64,000 nucleotides of DNA from Cyanophora paradoxa (lineage: Eukaryota > Glaucocystophyceae > Cyanophorales > Cyanophoraceae): the NCBI GenBank assembly GCA_004431415.1, contig QPMI01000484.1, positions 202,437-266,436 on the forward strand, given 5' to 3'. The notes below the pieces were generated by a model that did no database searches, was not told the origin of the DNA, and worked only from the letters and a program-made list of their open reading frames with translations. The position numbers and the translations under genes are program-made. Below, one piece after another: positions 11,461-23,386 of this stretch (positions are counted from its first letter, which is position 1; each line of letters begins with the position of its first letter).

Positions 11461-13211
11461 TTAGCAACCGTTTAACGAGGCGTCGACGATTTGACAAAAA
11501 GCCTTTGCAGCTTGGCGCACCTGGCCGCGGCGGTACGCCGCGAAGGCTTCCCCCAGGCGCCCTTGGAAGCGGGGAGGGTCATCGAACTGCGTTTCGCGCA
11601 CGAAGCGCACGATACGGTGGAGCGGGGGGCAGGCCGCCAGCCCAGCGAACAGGGCGAGGAGCTCGTGCTCGAAGCAGGAGATGACCCGGAGGCGCACGCT
11701 CGCGAGGTCCGGGTTGCGCGCCTGGAGCCGACACAGGGCCGGCAGGGCGTCTGCATGCATGCGCGGGGGCGTCAAGTTCGAGCTGCAGGCAGATCACGAT
11801 CGTGATTCGAACGCACGGCTCACGAGGGGCACCGCCGCTTCTGACTCGCGGACGCGGTGGCCATCGGCAGAGAGGTCGAGCTCGATGCATTTTAGGGACG
11901 TCGGCGCGCCTGACGAGCGGATCCGGAGGACCGGAGGCCGGAACGTTAACGATGCGAAGTCAAGTTTTTTTAATACAGTTAAATTAAATGCAGCGTTGAT
12001 CATGATGTGCGCACGTCCAAGCCACTCGAAGAAGGCTGGTGACAGCTGCGCATCGTAAATTGCCAGGCTGCACAACAAAAAAACTCTAATTTCAGCACAT
12101 GATCAACAGAATCGATGCAAGCTCTCAAAAGATTTTCATTACCTGTCCGCTCCGGCGAAGAGGTTGTCGGACCAAATTTTGGGCAGGGCACACGACTCCA
12201 GCACAACCTGGCAATCGAGGCTGCAGCCGAAGGTCGTGCTAAGAATGTCGCCGGTGGCTGCGGGGCCGCAGCCGAAGCGGAAGTCTGTGATGCGGGGGAG
12301 CGTCGCCTCCACGGCCGGCCGCTTGGCTGCAAGATTCGCGCCAAACAGGAAGAGCTGCCGCGCTTGGAGCCCGCGCCTGCCGAACTCGACGACGGCCGCC
12401 GCCGTGTCCTTCGAGCGGAACGAACGGTCCTCCTCATCGTCGAAGCTTGCCGTACGAATGATTTCGAGGCGAGGAAACAGCCGCGCGAGCTCCTCCACAT
12501 CCTCCTTGCCCTTGAACTGGATCGGAAGACCGAGGCACCTCAGCGTCTCGATGGGCGGCAGCTGCGCATGAGATTTCGCGCTCGCGATCAGAATCCTTGC
12601 AATGGGCTAGAGAAAGTTGCTTGGCAATTCAAAATCGAATCACCGTGTCGTGCAGGTCATCAATTTCCAGCGGCTTGAAAAGGAGCCCGGAATCGTAGCA
12701 AATGCTAATCGCGACAAGGCTGGGAAGCGCGTTGCTGAAGTCCAGATTGGCGAGCTTGAGCGATCGGTGCAGGCCCCGATCGCAGCTCCTCAGCGCGATG
12801 TTCAGCGAAGCGAGGCTCTTCGGCAGGGCCGGCCACAAATTGCGCATACAGCACCGCGGCTCTTCGAAAGAATGAAAGACGAAATTTAACTTCAGGTTCT
12901 GCAGAGCTTGGTTTTCAGGGGCTTGAAGAAGCGCTGCGGCGTCTGCGATGCTGACAGCGTCGGAGGGCGGCGCTTCGGGCGCAAACCCTAGGCTTCGAAA
13001 TGCCTCCGATGCCGCTCGCGCAGCTGCGCGCATTTCCTCGCTTAAAATCGCGCTGGAATTCTCGCGCTGGACCACGAAGTTCCCTTTCTGGCGACCGACA
13101 TCTCCGAAAACACTGAGCGCGCAGCGGCGCGCGAAATTTAGAAAAAGACGCATACATGAAGAAGAGCGCGCGGGCGAGCGCGCACGTGATCTCCAGCTGC
13201 GACGTCGACAT
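11461..13211 (-). CDS. leucine-rich-repeat-like host protein
   Basis: The coding segments on the minus strand read like irregular leucine-rich repeats: NLWPALPKSLASLNIALRSC and LKLANLDFSNALPSLVAISI (second exon, ending near 12629), ETLRCLGLPIQFKG, LARLFPRLEIIRTASF and VEATLPRITDFRFGCG (third exon, about 12560-12139), FNLTVLKKLDFASLTF and TSLKCIELDLSADGHRV (about 12078-11795), and LPALCRLQARNPDLASVRLR with a helical end (11775-11461). I place the start at the ATG at 13211 (MSTSQLEITCALARALFF); a very short intron (about 40 nt, GTATGC to GCTCAG) would join it to VFGDVGRQKGNFVVQ. The frame changes near 11790, by an intron or an indel. The function, perhaps an F-box or surface LRR protein, is not determined. 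Confidence 0.5.
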
Positions 13212-13225
13212 TTTCTCGAGCTCGA
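13040..13225. repeat. 5'-end segment of the LRR-like gene, copy 1 (functional copy)
   Basis: This segment, covering the first exon, first intron and start of the second exon of the minus-strand LRR-like gene, recurs as a diverged direct repeat at 13605-13840. Confidence 0.7.
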
Positions 13226-13604
13226 AGATACGTCCTTTCCGTACGCGTGCGCTTACAGCGCTAGAGCTTCCGAGATCTATACCTTCGAATTCCGGGAGGC
13301 AATGCGCATGCACGATCATGAGAGATCGGACGAGAAGAGAAAATTAAGTGAAGAGAGGGCATTATATGGAATTCGAAAGGGGTGATCGAAGTCTAGAGGA
13401 GAAGATTATATATAATTAACTCGTAGATCGAGTAGAACGGGAACCTAGCTATATATATATATAGCGCTAGCGCTTGCATGATCGAGGCGTCTAGAGACTG
13501 TACATGTGTCCGGTAATTCACCAAAAAAAAAGAGGCGAATTCGAAGGAATTCTTTGAATTTAGGAGAAACACGTGCACGTGCACGTAGCGAACTTCGACG
13601 GGAT

Positions 13605-13840
13605 GCGCTGCAGCTGGAATTCTGGCGCGCTGGACCACGGGTCCCTCATTCTCGCTGCGATCGACATCTCCGAAAACACTATAGCTAGTACTGAGCGCGC
13701 GGTTGCGCATGCGCGCAGAAATTAGAAAAAGCTTAAGGTGCATGCATGAAGAAGAGCGCGCGAACGAGCGCGCACGTGCACGTGATCTCCAGCTGCGACG
13801 TCGATCGACGTCAACGTCGATATTTTCTCGAGCTCAGCTA
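13605..13840 (-). pseudogene. truncated second copy of the LRR-like gene's 5' end
   Basis: It matches 13040-13225 in the same orientation, including the SVFGDV segment and the ALF exon end. The position of the start codon has changed from ATG to ATA (reverse complement of 13819-13821), several insertions are present, and no downstream repeats follow. It is best read as a tandem duplication of the promoter-proximal part that has lost its start. Confidence 0.55.
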
Positions 13841-14284
13841 GCTACGTCCTTCAAGGCTTCCCGCGCGCCTGCAGCGCTAGGGCTTCGTTGCGAAAATTAA
13901 TTATAAGCGAAGAGAGGGCATTATAATAAAGGAGGGAGTGGGGGAAGTGACCGGGCCGGCCGGTGCACGTTCAGGGTCTAGAGGGGAAGGTGGAACAAGA
14001 TCTAGAAGGGGAATTCTAGAGGGGACAATTGCAAGGGATCTAGAGGAGACAATATAGCACATTGGGCCATCCCCCCCCCCCCCCCCCCCCCCCCCCCCGC
14101 ACTCACGCACATTAAGAGATAACAGAGCAATCACAAATCAAAGATATAGCAGACAGTCGCAGAATACATAATCATAAGGTACAATATATCACGGTAAATT
14201 TAAGGGCACGGTCATAAGAACGAGAACTAGCACGAAAAGAAGTAGTAGAAGAGCTGATATTTGATTTGAGCACGTGACTCGAAG
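13841..14284. other. intergenic region with a long poly-C tract
   Basis: No gene seen. A C tract of about 30 bases lies at 14070-14098, flanked by purine-rich sequence with repeated CTAGAGGGG-type words (13975-14050). It lies between the 3' end of one cyclase copy and the LRR-like gene. Confidence 0.5.
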
Positions 14285-14334
14285 TGATTGCTATAAATAA
14301 TGCAGTAACGCCTCCGCAGGCCTCGCCGCGCGGG

Positions 14335-17300
14335 CTAGACCCAGAGCGAGACGAACGAAGCCGATGCGGGGCCGCCGCCTCCTCCGGCGCCGGCGGCGAG
14401 CGGGGCGCGGAGGCCGGCCTCGCGCGCCACGCGGGCGGCCGCCTCCGCCGCCTCTGCCGCCGCCGCCGCGTCGCCGGCCCAGCGGGCGAGCTGCAGGCCC
14501 GCCGCCGCCTCCCACGGCCGCAGACCGCTCCGCCCGAACGCGTCGCGCGCCGCCCGCAGCCGCGCGGCGCGGCGGCCCGGCGGGCCGAGGTGCGCGGCCG
14601 CCAGCTCCACGAATGGCGCAAGCGCCGGCACGCGTCGCCGGGAGGCTTCGGAGAGCAGCGCGGCCGCCCGCCGGGCGAACGCCTCGGCCCGCTGCACGTC
14701 CGACAGCTCCGCCGGGAGCGCTGGCGCCGCCGCCGCCGCCGCGGGATCGAGATGCGAGAAGCCCACTCGGGGGCCGCCGCGTCCGCAGAGGCGGCTCCAG
14801 AGGCCGGCGGGCGGGGCCGGGGCGTCTCGTCGGCCGGCCTCCGCCGCGCGGGCGCTGTCCCGCCACCACAACGCAAATTCACAGATGAGGATCGGGAGGA
14901 CTGCCGCGACGCGTGCAAGCGCGCGCGGCACCGGGATCGGTCAGCCAAAGGCTTGACGAAAGACAGCGAATCAACGTTATTTAGATTCGAGGGCTTGCTT
15001 TAAGGAAGCTTTAATTTAGACAAGCTTTGGGCTCGAAGGAAGACAAAGAAAGAAATTCTAATTCGAAGCTCACGGATTCGGTTCCAGAGGAACTAGCTTA
15101 GAGATCATAGATAGATATTTAGTTAGATTCAAGCTCATTAGTTAGATTATGTTAGTTAGTTAGTTAGATCATAGAAGCTAAAAGATAGATAGATCATAGT
15201 TAGATAAGTTAGTTAGATCATAAATAGATAGTTAGGAAGATTCGAGCTCACGGATTCGGTGCCAGAGGAGGGCCTGCATTTCGATGGCGAGGGAGGCAGC
15301 CGCGCCCTCAAAGAAGCGGAGAGCAGAGAGGGCGTCCCCGGCGCGCCAAGCCAGCACCTAAGGCCGCGCGGCGTTCAAAATTAATGCGCGCGCGCGCATG
15401 AAACAAAGCAAACGCACAGCGCCGGCCAGTCCGGTGGTCTGCATGTACCACGAGCGGCCGATGCGCTCCTCGGAGAAGCTCTGGACGGGGAAGGTTCAGA
15501 GTCAGAACTCGAGTCAAACTACTAGAACTGTAGCCCGGCAATTCGCGCTCACGGCGCGGGAGCGCTGGAAGAGGGCGTCCGCCCGGTCGTGGTGCCCCTG
15601 CAGCAGCGCCGCCATGCACTTGACCGCCGTGCACGTCGCCACGACTGCGCAGCGCGCGCGCGCGGGCGGCTCAGAGGCCGCCGCGGGGCGCGCGGGGGCG
15701 GGGGCGGGGGCGGGGGCGGCGGGGCGGACAGATAGATAGATAAAAAAGATAGATAGATGTTTAGATAGATAGATAGACAGATAGATAGATAGAATATGTC
15801 GCGGCTCGCGGAAATTGCACTGGGCGCACAGGTCTCGGAGAGGCCGAGGCGCGAGTTCATGTTCGCGGCCTCCTCGCACACGCGCTCCGACGCCGCCAGA
15901 TTGCCCTGCGCGCGCGCCCAAGCGTTATAATTAGCGCAAGCTCAAGTCAAGGTCGAGGTCGCCCCTGGAGCTTTGGTAGGCGAAGGGGGCGCGCGGACCG
16001 TGAGGAAGAGTGCAATGGCGAAGGAGGAGCGGTTGTTGAGGTTGTCGGGGTGGTCCCCCCCCAGCCGCACCGTCCGCGCCCACGCCTCCACGCCCTCCAC
16101 GAACCTGATACTTATGCGTAAGAGGCGGCGATACATATATCGATGGATTGGCAGCAGGCCGGTTCTCAGAGTCTTCGAGGCGCACTTATGTACTTATGTG
16201 CAAGGGGCAATAGTAATAGTACTGAAGGCAAGCTGAAGGCAATAGTACTTATGTGCAAGGGGCGGCGATATGGGCAGCTGGCCGGTCCTTTTCTAGAGGC
16301 GCACCGGCCCTCACGGCAGAGCTGCATGCCGCGCTGGTGGGCCGCCGAGCTGCTCGGGATGCCGCCCCCCAGGCGCTCCGCCAGCTCCTCGACCCCCTCC
16401 AGGAGCGCCTGCGCCCTCTTCTGGTTCCCAGTGATTGCGTCCAGCACCACTGCATAGAAAATAGAAGGCTTAGATTAGCCAAGAACTATTCAAATTAAAG
16501 CTCAGAATCGGGTAACACAAGAGGCAGGCAGACGGACCCGTGAAGTTCCCGCGCACTCGGACGTCCGCTAGGGCCAGGGCCTCGGCGGGGGTACCCAGGC
16601 TGATCTCGTACGCCCGCGAGATGGGTACGATGAGCCGCGCCAGGTGCTCCTTCGAGCGCGCGGGGGTCGCCCCAATGCGCGAGAGCGACCTGGGCCGGCG
16701 GTGACGTCACGGCGTTGGCGGTGACGTCACGGCATTGGTTGGCGGGGCGCCGGATTCGAACCACATGACGATGAGGGAGCAATCTAGGATGGCCAAGCGT
16801 CGGGCGAGGAGCGTCGGGCTGGCCAGGAGGTCGGCGGCCGCGGCCGCCGGGGGAGCCGCATCGGACGCCCGGCCGAGGCGCCAGACCCGGAACAGCGCCC
16901 GGGCGAGCGCCAGGGGTGACCCCGTGTTCTGCGCGAGCGGCTCGCCCAGGGTCCCCAGGCTCGCCGCCTACCCACACGTCAAGCAAGAAGGGGTAAGCTC
17001 AGGGGGGTACAGCGCACGGCGAGCTCCTGAGCGATGTGGTACTTCCCCTCGTAGTAGCGCACCCGCGCCCAGCTCCGCAGCGCGCAGCCGCGCACGACAG
17101 CCCACGCCGCCTGCTTGGAGGGGCCGCCCGGCGTCGCGGAGGGGTCGACTTCGCTTGGACGGCGGCCGGCGGGGGCCTCGGCCTCCGCGCGGGCGGCCCG
17201 GGGCACGGGCGGCGCGTCGGGCCCCGCCAGCCCGAGCCCGTCGATCGCCTCCACGACCTCCGCGTTCAGCCGAGCTGCCGAAGCGCGTGGGCGGGCAAGC

Positions 17301-20300
17301 GGGCGCAGCGGGGCGGAAATTCGATGGAAATGCACGCACCGGCCTCGGCCAGTGCGTTGGTGGCCATCGCGTGCTCGGCGGCGCGCACGAGGTACCCCAG
17401 CGCCTTCTCCGGCATCCCGCCGAGCCGGTAGTGCATCCTGCGCACACGCGCCGATCGCGCGCGGCCCGTCGGAAATGTGTGGAAATTGGAGACGTGCAGG
17501 GCGGGGCCGGGGCGCACGCGAGGGCGGCGAGGTCGTGGCCATCGTCTTTGGAGCGGGCCTCGAGCCAGCGGCCGGCGGCCGCGTGCAGCTCCCGCCGCTG
17601 CGTCCTCAGCATCGCATTGTACACCGCGTCCTGTCGCCGAGCCCGCCCCATTAGCTAAAGCACCTACATTCACAAAGGAGCGCTGGCGGACCCGCGTGAG
17701 GGCGTGGAAGAACGAGAAGGGCAGGTCCAGCGGGGGCCAGTCCGCCGCCGGCTGTCCCCCGTCCTCCTCGTCGTCCTCGTCCTCGTCCCCCTCGTCAAGG
17801 TCTTCGATCTCTTTGGGCGGCGCCGGGCCCCCCTCCCGCTCCTGCCACCGCCGTCAGCGAACGTGCGGAGGCGCGGCGAGCGGCTGCGATAGGCACCAGG
17901 ATGAGGTTGGCGGCGCGGAGGGTGCGGAAGGCCCGCCGGACGCGCTCGGGGCTGCTGGCGCCGCCCGCGACGGCCCACACCGACTCGGCCGTGAAGCCCG
18001 AGCCCAGCGTGGCGGCCACCTTCAGCACCGCCTGCGCGCGCGCCGGCAGCCGGTCCGTCCTCGCCAGCACGATTTGCTGCGCGCCGCGTCACGGCGGGGC
18101 GGGGGCGGGGGCCGGTCGGGGCGGGGGGACCTGGATGGAGTCCGGGACGACGAAGTCGGGGGCGGCGGGGCCGGCGAGGGAGTGGCGGCAGAGCTCGACG
18201 AGAAAGAGCGGCACGCCGGCCGCCTTCGCCAGCACCGACTCCGCCGCCGCCTGCCGGCCGCCGGCATCGGCGACGGATCCGGAGCAGCGGCGCGCTGGGG
18301 CGAGGGAGGGCGCGCGCGCACCGGCGGGAGCTGCACGGACATGCGCTCCGCGAGGCTCTGCGCGAGCGGCGTCAGGTCAGATCTGATCCGATCTGATCTG
18401 AGCTGAGGGGGCGCACGAGGAAGAGGGCGCGAGCCGCGTCGGGCGGGAGGGGCCCGAGGCGGATGAGGGAGACCTGTGGGGACGGTTGAGGCCGGGCGGG
18501 GCGCAGCGAGTGGAAGCGAGGGCCGGGCGGGGCGGGGCGGGGCGGGGCGGAGGCAGCAGCGGGCGCGCCTGCACGGGGTGGCGGAGGGGCGGGAGCATCC
18601 CGTCGCGGAAGAGCGGCTCGCGCTTGGGCGTTCCGGCCTCGGATGGCGTTCGGGTGGTGTTGAGCTTGGGCGATGCTTCGGCCCCGGTTCCGCTGCCGTT
18701 GACGTTCCGGCGGTCCGATTTCGAATCCGGATCGGCGAGGGCAGCCAAACCGCCGGCGGCTGCCTTCATCCGGACTGGAGGCTCGCCTTCGCCCCCGACG
18801 CCCTCGCCCCCCCTTTTCTGGCTATGGGGGCTGGCGTCCCCCAGGTCTCCTCCCCGGGCCGGTAGAGGCGGCCTCGGCCCTTCCTCCCCGCCTCCGCCGC
18901 CCGCGAGGTGGACCGCCGTGTCGTCCAGCTGTACCCGGCCAGCTTCGCGTGAGGGGCGAGGCCCAACGAACGCAAGCAGCGCTCGTTCGATCGATATCGC
19001 ACCTGCCCCGACAGGATGAGGTAGTCGCGGGGGACGGTGGCGGGCGGCATGGGCCGCGACGCGATGACGAGCAGCGCCGAGCGGACAGTGTCGCGCACGC
19101 AGCGGATCACGAACCAGCTCGCCGAGTCCAGCCTGCGAGAAGCAGCGTTACATTGCAGCTCAAGGACGGGGCGCGGGGTTTCGCCGAACAAACAAACGGA
19201 CCAGTGGGCGTCCTGCGCGGCGGACGGCGTCGGCGGTCAGCGGACAAAATAGAAATGTGGCCGCACGACGCGAACCTCGAGCACTATGGCGACGCGCTTG
19301 GCGGGTGCCGGCGCCGGTGCCGGTGCCGGTGCCGCGAGAGCTGCAGGCCCGGCCGCGGACCCCGCCACTGGAAAGAACCCGTCTTGCTCCAAGGCCAGGA
19401 CCAACCTTCGGCGGAGTCCCTGGAATGAGGCGCGCGCGCGTGCGCGGCACAAGTGGGGGCGGGCGGGCGGGCGGGCCCGAGGGCCACGGCTCACCGAGAG
19501 AAGGCGTTCGACACGCGGGCTATCGGCCCCGCGCCGAAGAGGGGTAGAAGGCCACGTCCGGATGCGGCCTTGCCCCCCGACAGGGACGCGGCGCCGCCGT
19601 AAAAAGACATCGCGTTTCGGCTGTGTCGGCCCCTGAAGGAATCCTGGCCCCGAGCCGCCTCATCGTCCGCGGCAGGAGCCGCTTCGCTCTCTGTCGGCGC
19701 CCAACGCGTCAGCGGCGGCGGCGGCGGCGGCGGCGGCTCGGCTCGGGATCGACGACGCGAGAAACGGGGCGCACCGAAGGCGCCGAAGAGGCAGTCCCAG
19801 AAGAGCTTGGCGTCGGCGGCGCTGGCGAGGCCGCGGCCGGCGAGGTCCCGCCGCAGCGCCTCCCCGCTCGACACGTCGGCCACGGACGCGAGGAGGCCCC
19901 GCAGGCCCCACAGCGGCGTCGACTCCTGCCGCGCAGCCGCCGTCGGTCGGCGCCGGCGGCGGCGGCGGGCGGGGCGCAGCGGGCCGGGCGGCGGCCCCCG
20001 CGGACCTCGACGGCCGTGGCGTCGGCGCGCAGGACGCGGACGCCCCGCGCCGCGCACTCCCGCGTCACCTCCTGCAGCAGCCGCGACTTGCCGTACCCTG
20101 CGCGCCGCAGCGGCGCTCGGCAGACGCTCCGGCAAAGCAGAGCGATTGGGGGCGCGCGCGCGCCGGCGGGGCCTTCGATGACGACGGTGCCGCCCTCGCC
20201 CTCGGCGCAGAGGCGATCCACAGCCGCCAGCGCCCGCCCCAGCTCCTCCCCGCTGCGTCGGAAACTCAGTCGGAAGTTCGCATATCGACACGGGCCCGCG

Positions 20301-23300
20301 CGCGCGCGAGCGCGCACCGTCCGACGCAGGCGTGCGGCGCCCTCCGACCACCGTTCCCCGAGGGAGTCACCGGGTCGTCCGAGGCCGCTCCCAGTAATCC
20401 TAGGCCTCCGATTGCCTCCGGCTGCGTTCGAATGAGCCTTGAATTTGCAGTCGGGGCGACGACGGAAACAGCGTACCCCATCCGGGTCCGCCACCGTTCC
20501 TCTCGGGGGGCGATACGTGACCAGCGGCCTGCGGAACACGCGTTCGGGCAAAACAAATCAGAAAAGCCGCAGGGCAGAATTGGCGCATGCTCGACTCGCC
20601 TCTCGGCGTTGTGCGCGGGGTGCGGATCGCTGCGCGACGGGCTGTACGCGTGGAGCGGGTCTTGGAAGCCTTTCGCGAGCACCGGCGGCAGGCCCGCAAA
20701 AGAGAGACCCTGCGATCGCGAGCACTCAGCGCAAGCCGAATCCGGGGCCTTCGGGATTCGAACCGACGGCCTGCCACGGTCCTTGATGGAGGCCACGACG
20801 CTGGCGTCGCAGAAGACCCGCTGCTGCGCCGCGGCCGGGCCCGGGCCCCGCTCCGCGGCGACCGCCTCCCGCGCGGCGCTCATGAGGCGCGCGGCGATGA
20901 TCTGCGCCCCGAGGCTCGGCGGCGGGCGAGGGAGAGGGCGGGCCGGGGGCGCCCGCACCACGCAGTCGCCGATTACGGCGTACTCCTTCCTGCACGGCGC
21001 GCCGAGGCTCCCGCAGAAGGACCGCCCAGCCGCCACCTGCGCCCCGCCGCGCCCGACGGTCGGGCCGGCAGACGGGAGGCGAGCGGGGCGGGGGCGTGGC
21101 GCACGCCGCAGGCGAAGGGGGCGGAGGAGGCGGCGAACCACTCCTGGAGCGCCAGCGCCAGCCGCACCGCCCGCTCTGCTCGCGGCCGCGTCGATCAGCG
21201 CCGGCGGCGCCGCAGAGAGCGCAGGGCGAGAAGCTAGAGCCAAGGGCGCACCGTCGTCGTCCTCGTGGCTGTGCTGGTTGATCCCGAACGCGAGCAGCGC
21301 GCTCGCCCCTTGTCGTCGCTGCCCGAAGCGCGTCAGAGGCCCGGGGGGGGGGGGGGGGGGGGGGGGGGCGAGGGGGGGAGTGCGTGAAGGGGAAGGGGGG
21401 GGGGCGAAGGCGAGGGCGGCAAGGGGCGAAAGATGGTGGGGAGACGGGGGGGGGAGGGGTGGATGGGGTGGATTGCGTGAAGGGAGGGCGGAGAAGCGGG
21501 ATGGGCAAAAGGGGGGTAACGTAATGAAGAAGGGGGCGGGGTATGGTACTGGAGTGATGGGGGGTTGGAGGAGGGGGGGTGGGGGTGGGGTGGGGGGGGG
21601 CGGGGAAGGGGGCCCAGAGCGCACATGACGATCTTGTTGACGCTGCCCTCGTACTCGGCCGTCGCCCGGTGCACGGAGCGCACGACCTGAGCGAAGCGCG
21701 CCGCGTGCCGCGCGGAGCGCCCGCTGTGCTTCCCCTCGCCGGCCGCGACCGCCAGGTCCAGCTCGGGGAACGACGCTGCGCGGGGTACGGACTCGTCACC
21801 CAAGTCCACAGACGGGCCGGGGCCGGGACGGGGCGCGCTGGGGGCGGCGCGCGGACCGAAGAGGACGACGATGCGGCGGATGTCGTCGCCGAAGAAGCTG
21901 GCGCCCCGCCCGCCCCGGCCGCTGCGGGCCCGCCCGCGTGAGGCCGGCGCGGCGCCCCGCGGCGCGGCGCGGCGCGTGCGGCGGGCACCGGGTGCGAGGG
22001 AGAGGAGCTCGCCGGCGAAGGGCGCGAGGGCCGCCGCGTCGGCCTCCGCCGAGGCCCGCAGCGGCGCCCCGCAGCCGCACACGCCCCCGGCCGGGGCGCC
22101 GGCGCCGCCGCCGGGAGGGGCGTCCGCCGAGGCGGCGAGCGGCATCGAGGACACGATTCGGGCTTGCCGTGCGGGATGGAGAGGCGGTAGAGGGATCGGC
22201 CGGCGACGGGCGGGACGGGCTCCGCGTCGTACCCCTCCAGCAGGGCGTACATCTCCGCGGAGACGACGATCTCCTCGTCCTTGCTCGCCCGCTGCGCCGC
22301 CGCCACCTGCGCGCCGCCAGCTCGGCTCAGATCGGATCGGATCAGATCAGATCTGAGGGGCGGCGCGCCTGGGCGACGAGGTCGCCGGCGAAGAGCAGCT
22401 GGCCCGCCCGCTCGCCGCCCGCACGAGGTACGTCTGCAGCTCGCCGGCCCCTGCGCCCGCGTCAGCGCCGGCGGGCGGGGCGGGGCGGGCCGGGCGGGGC
22501 GGGGCGGGGCGGGGCGGGGCGAGGCGGACCGCAGCCGGTGTGGGAGCGGAGGGCGACGCCGGCGCGCTCGAAGGCGATGCCGCGGACGTCGAGTGCGGCC
22601 TCGACGGCGAGCCGCGCCGCGTCGCGCAGCGCCGCCGCGCCGCCCGCCGCCGCCGCTGGCACGAACGCCACCAGCGCGTCCCCGAGGAAGAGCAGCACCT
22701 CCGCCCCGCGCGCGTGCAGCCGCGAGATGAGCTGCTGCAGGAAGAGGTTCAGCTGCGACGTCAGCTGCGCGCGCGCGCGCGCTCCGTCAGCCTTCGCGCG
22801 GGTCCGGGCGGCAGCGCCGTGCGCGGGGCCGCACCTTCTCCGCGCCGTGGGCGGCGTCGGAGCGGGCGAGGGAGCGCGCGAGCTGCGAGAAGCCGGCGAC
22901 GTCGACGAAGAGGGCCGCGCCGCGCTCCGACGCGATGGCGGAGCGGGCGCCGCCCTGCAGCTCGCCGAGCGCGGGGAGGCTCCGCGCCAGGAGCGACGCC
23001 GGCACGTACGGCAGCGCCGCTGAAAGCTCCTGCTGCGCGTGGCCGTGGTTCTTCTGTGCGAGATTCAGATTCACATAGCTGGGCCGGCCGCGGCGGCTGG
23101 TGCTCATGCTCTCGCGGATGTCTCCGATCGCTGATAGCACAAGATCCTTCCGGCTGCTGCGCATGCTCTCGCGGGTCTCCCCGCCCGTTGACGACGGCGT
23201 TGCGAGGTCTTTCCGCGAAAGTATTGCAATCGCGGCACTTGCCGCTTCCGCTTCGCTCTCAGAACTGCTCCGCACGAGCGATTGCAAGCTCAAGTGATGC

Positions 23301-23386
23301 ACATGTCGACCAGCGGCTGCGGCTGGCGCCGCTGCCGCAGCTTGTTGCTTGCCTGTTAGGCCTACAGCCGCCCCAGACCTCGGCAT
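14335..23386 (-). CDS. soluble adenylyl cyclase, ADCY10-like, copy 1
   Basis: ADCY10-type cyclases are cytosolic enzymes making cAMP from ATP with two cyclase domains, a P-loop ATPase and a TPR-like tail. Reading down from the ATG at 23,386 (MPRSGAAVGLTGKQQ): a Ser/Arg-rich leader; cyclase domain C1 with GAALFVDVAGFSQLA and LLFLGDALVAFVP, which include the two metal-binding Asp; ASKDEEIVVSAEMYALLEGY; cyclase domain C2 with ATAEYEGSVNKIVM, the ALLAFGINQHSHED block and SLGAPCRKEYAVIGD; the P-loop formed across an intron (EGPAG then GYGKSRLLQEV); FWDCLFGAFGAP; RTDRLPARAQAVLKVAATLG; and the helical tail MHYRLGGMPEKALGYLVRAA and EAFARRAAALLSEASRRR. The stop is at 14,335. There are many short GC-rich introns; exon borders are approximate. 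It is the mirror copy of 23,988-33,757. Confidence 0.75.
15731..15795. repeat. GATA-type microsatellite in a cyclase intron
   Basis: Tandem TAGA/GATA tetranucleotides with minor interruptions. The mirror position in the other copy (31,857-31,912) carries the complementary CTAT repeat, so the microsatellite predates the palindrome or was copied with it. Confidence 0.8.
16702..16729. promoter_or_regulatory. two TGACGTCA palindromes 20 bp apart inside cyclase copy 1
   Basis: TGACGTCA occurs at 16,702-16,709 and 16,722-16,729 within a 20-bp tandem repeat (GGCGGTGACGTCACGGC). This is the consensus cAMP-response element bound by CREB-type bZIP factors. Whether such a factor exists in this organism, and whether the site is intronic or exonic, I cannot tell; it may be chance in a tandem duplication. 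Confidence 0.4.
18373..18408. repeat. GATCTGATCC-type intron repeat, cyclase copy 1
   Basis: Short tandem GATCTGATC/GATCCGATC words. The same family occurs at 22,321-22,357, 24,983-25,020 and 29,031-29,065, i.e. in two different introns of each cyclase copy. Confidence 0.65.
22321..22357. repeat. GATCTGATCC-type intron repeat, second site in copy 1
   Basis: It mirrors the repeat at 24,983-25,020 in the other cyclase copy and shares its words with the repeat in a different intron at 18,373-18,408. Confidence 0.65.

Noticed and set aside
16748-16758. Perfect tRNA B-box-like word GGTTCGAATCC (minus strand); similar words near 20,755 and 26,537
   Set aside because: No matching acceptor, D or anticodon arms. 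The site at 16,748 falls in coding sequence of the cyclase tail, and those at 20,755 and 26,537 fall in the second cyclase domain region.
20266-22306. Very long open frames on the minus strand, and on the opposite strand, across the cyclase genes
   Set aside because: GC-rich DNA leaves several frames open. The frames containing the known cyclase and ATPase blocks change at intron positions, so the uninterrupted frames are not genes as they stand.
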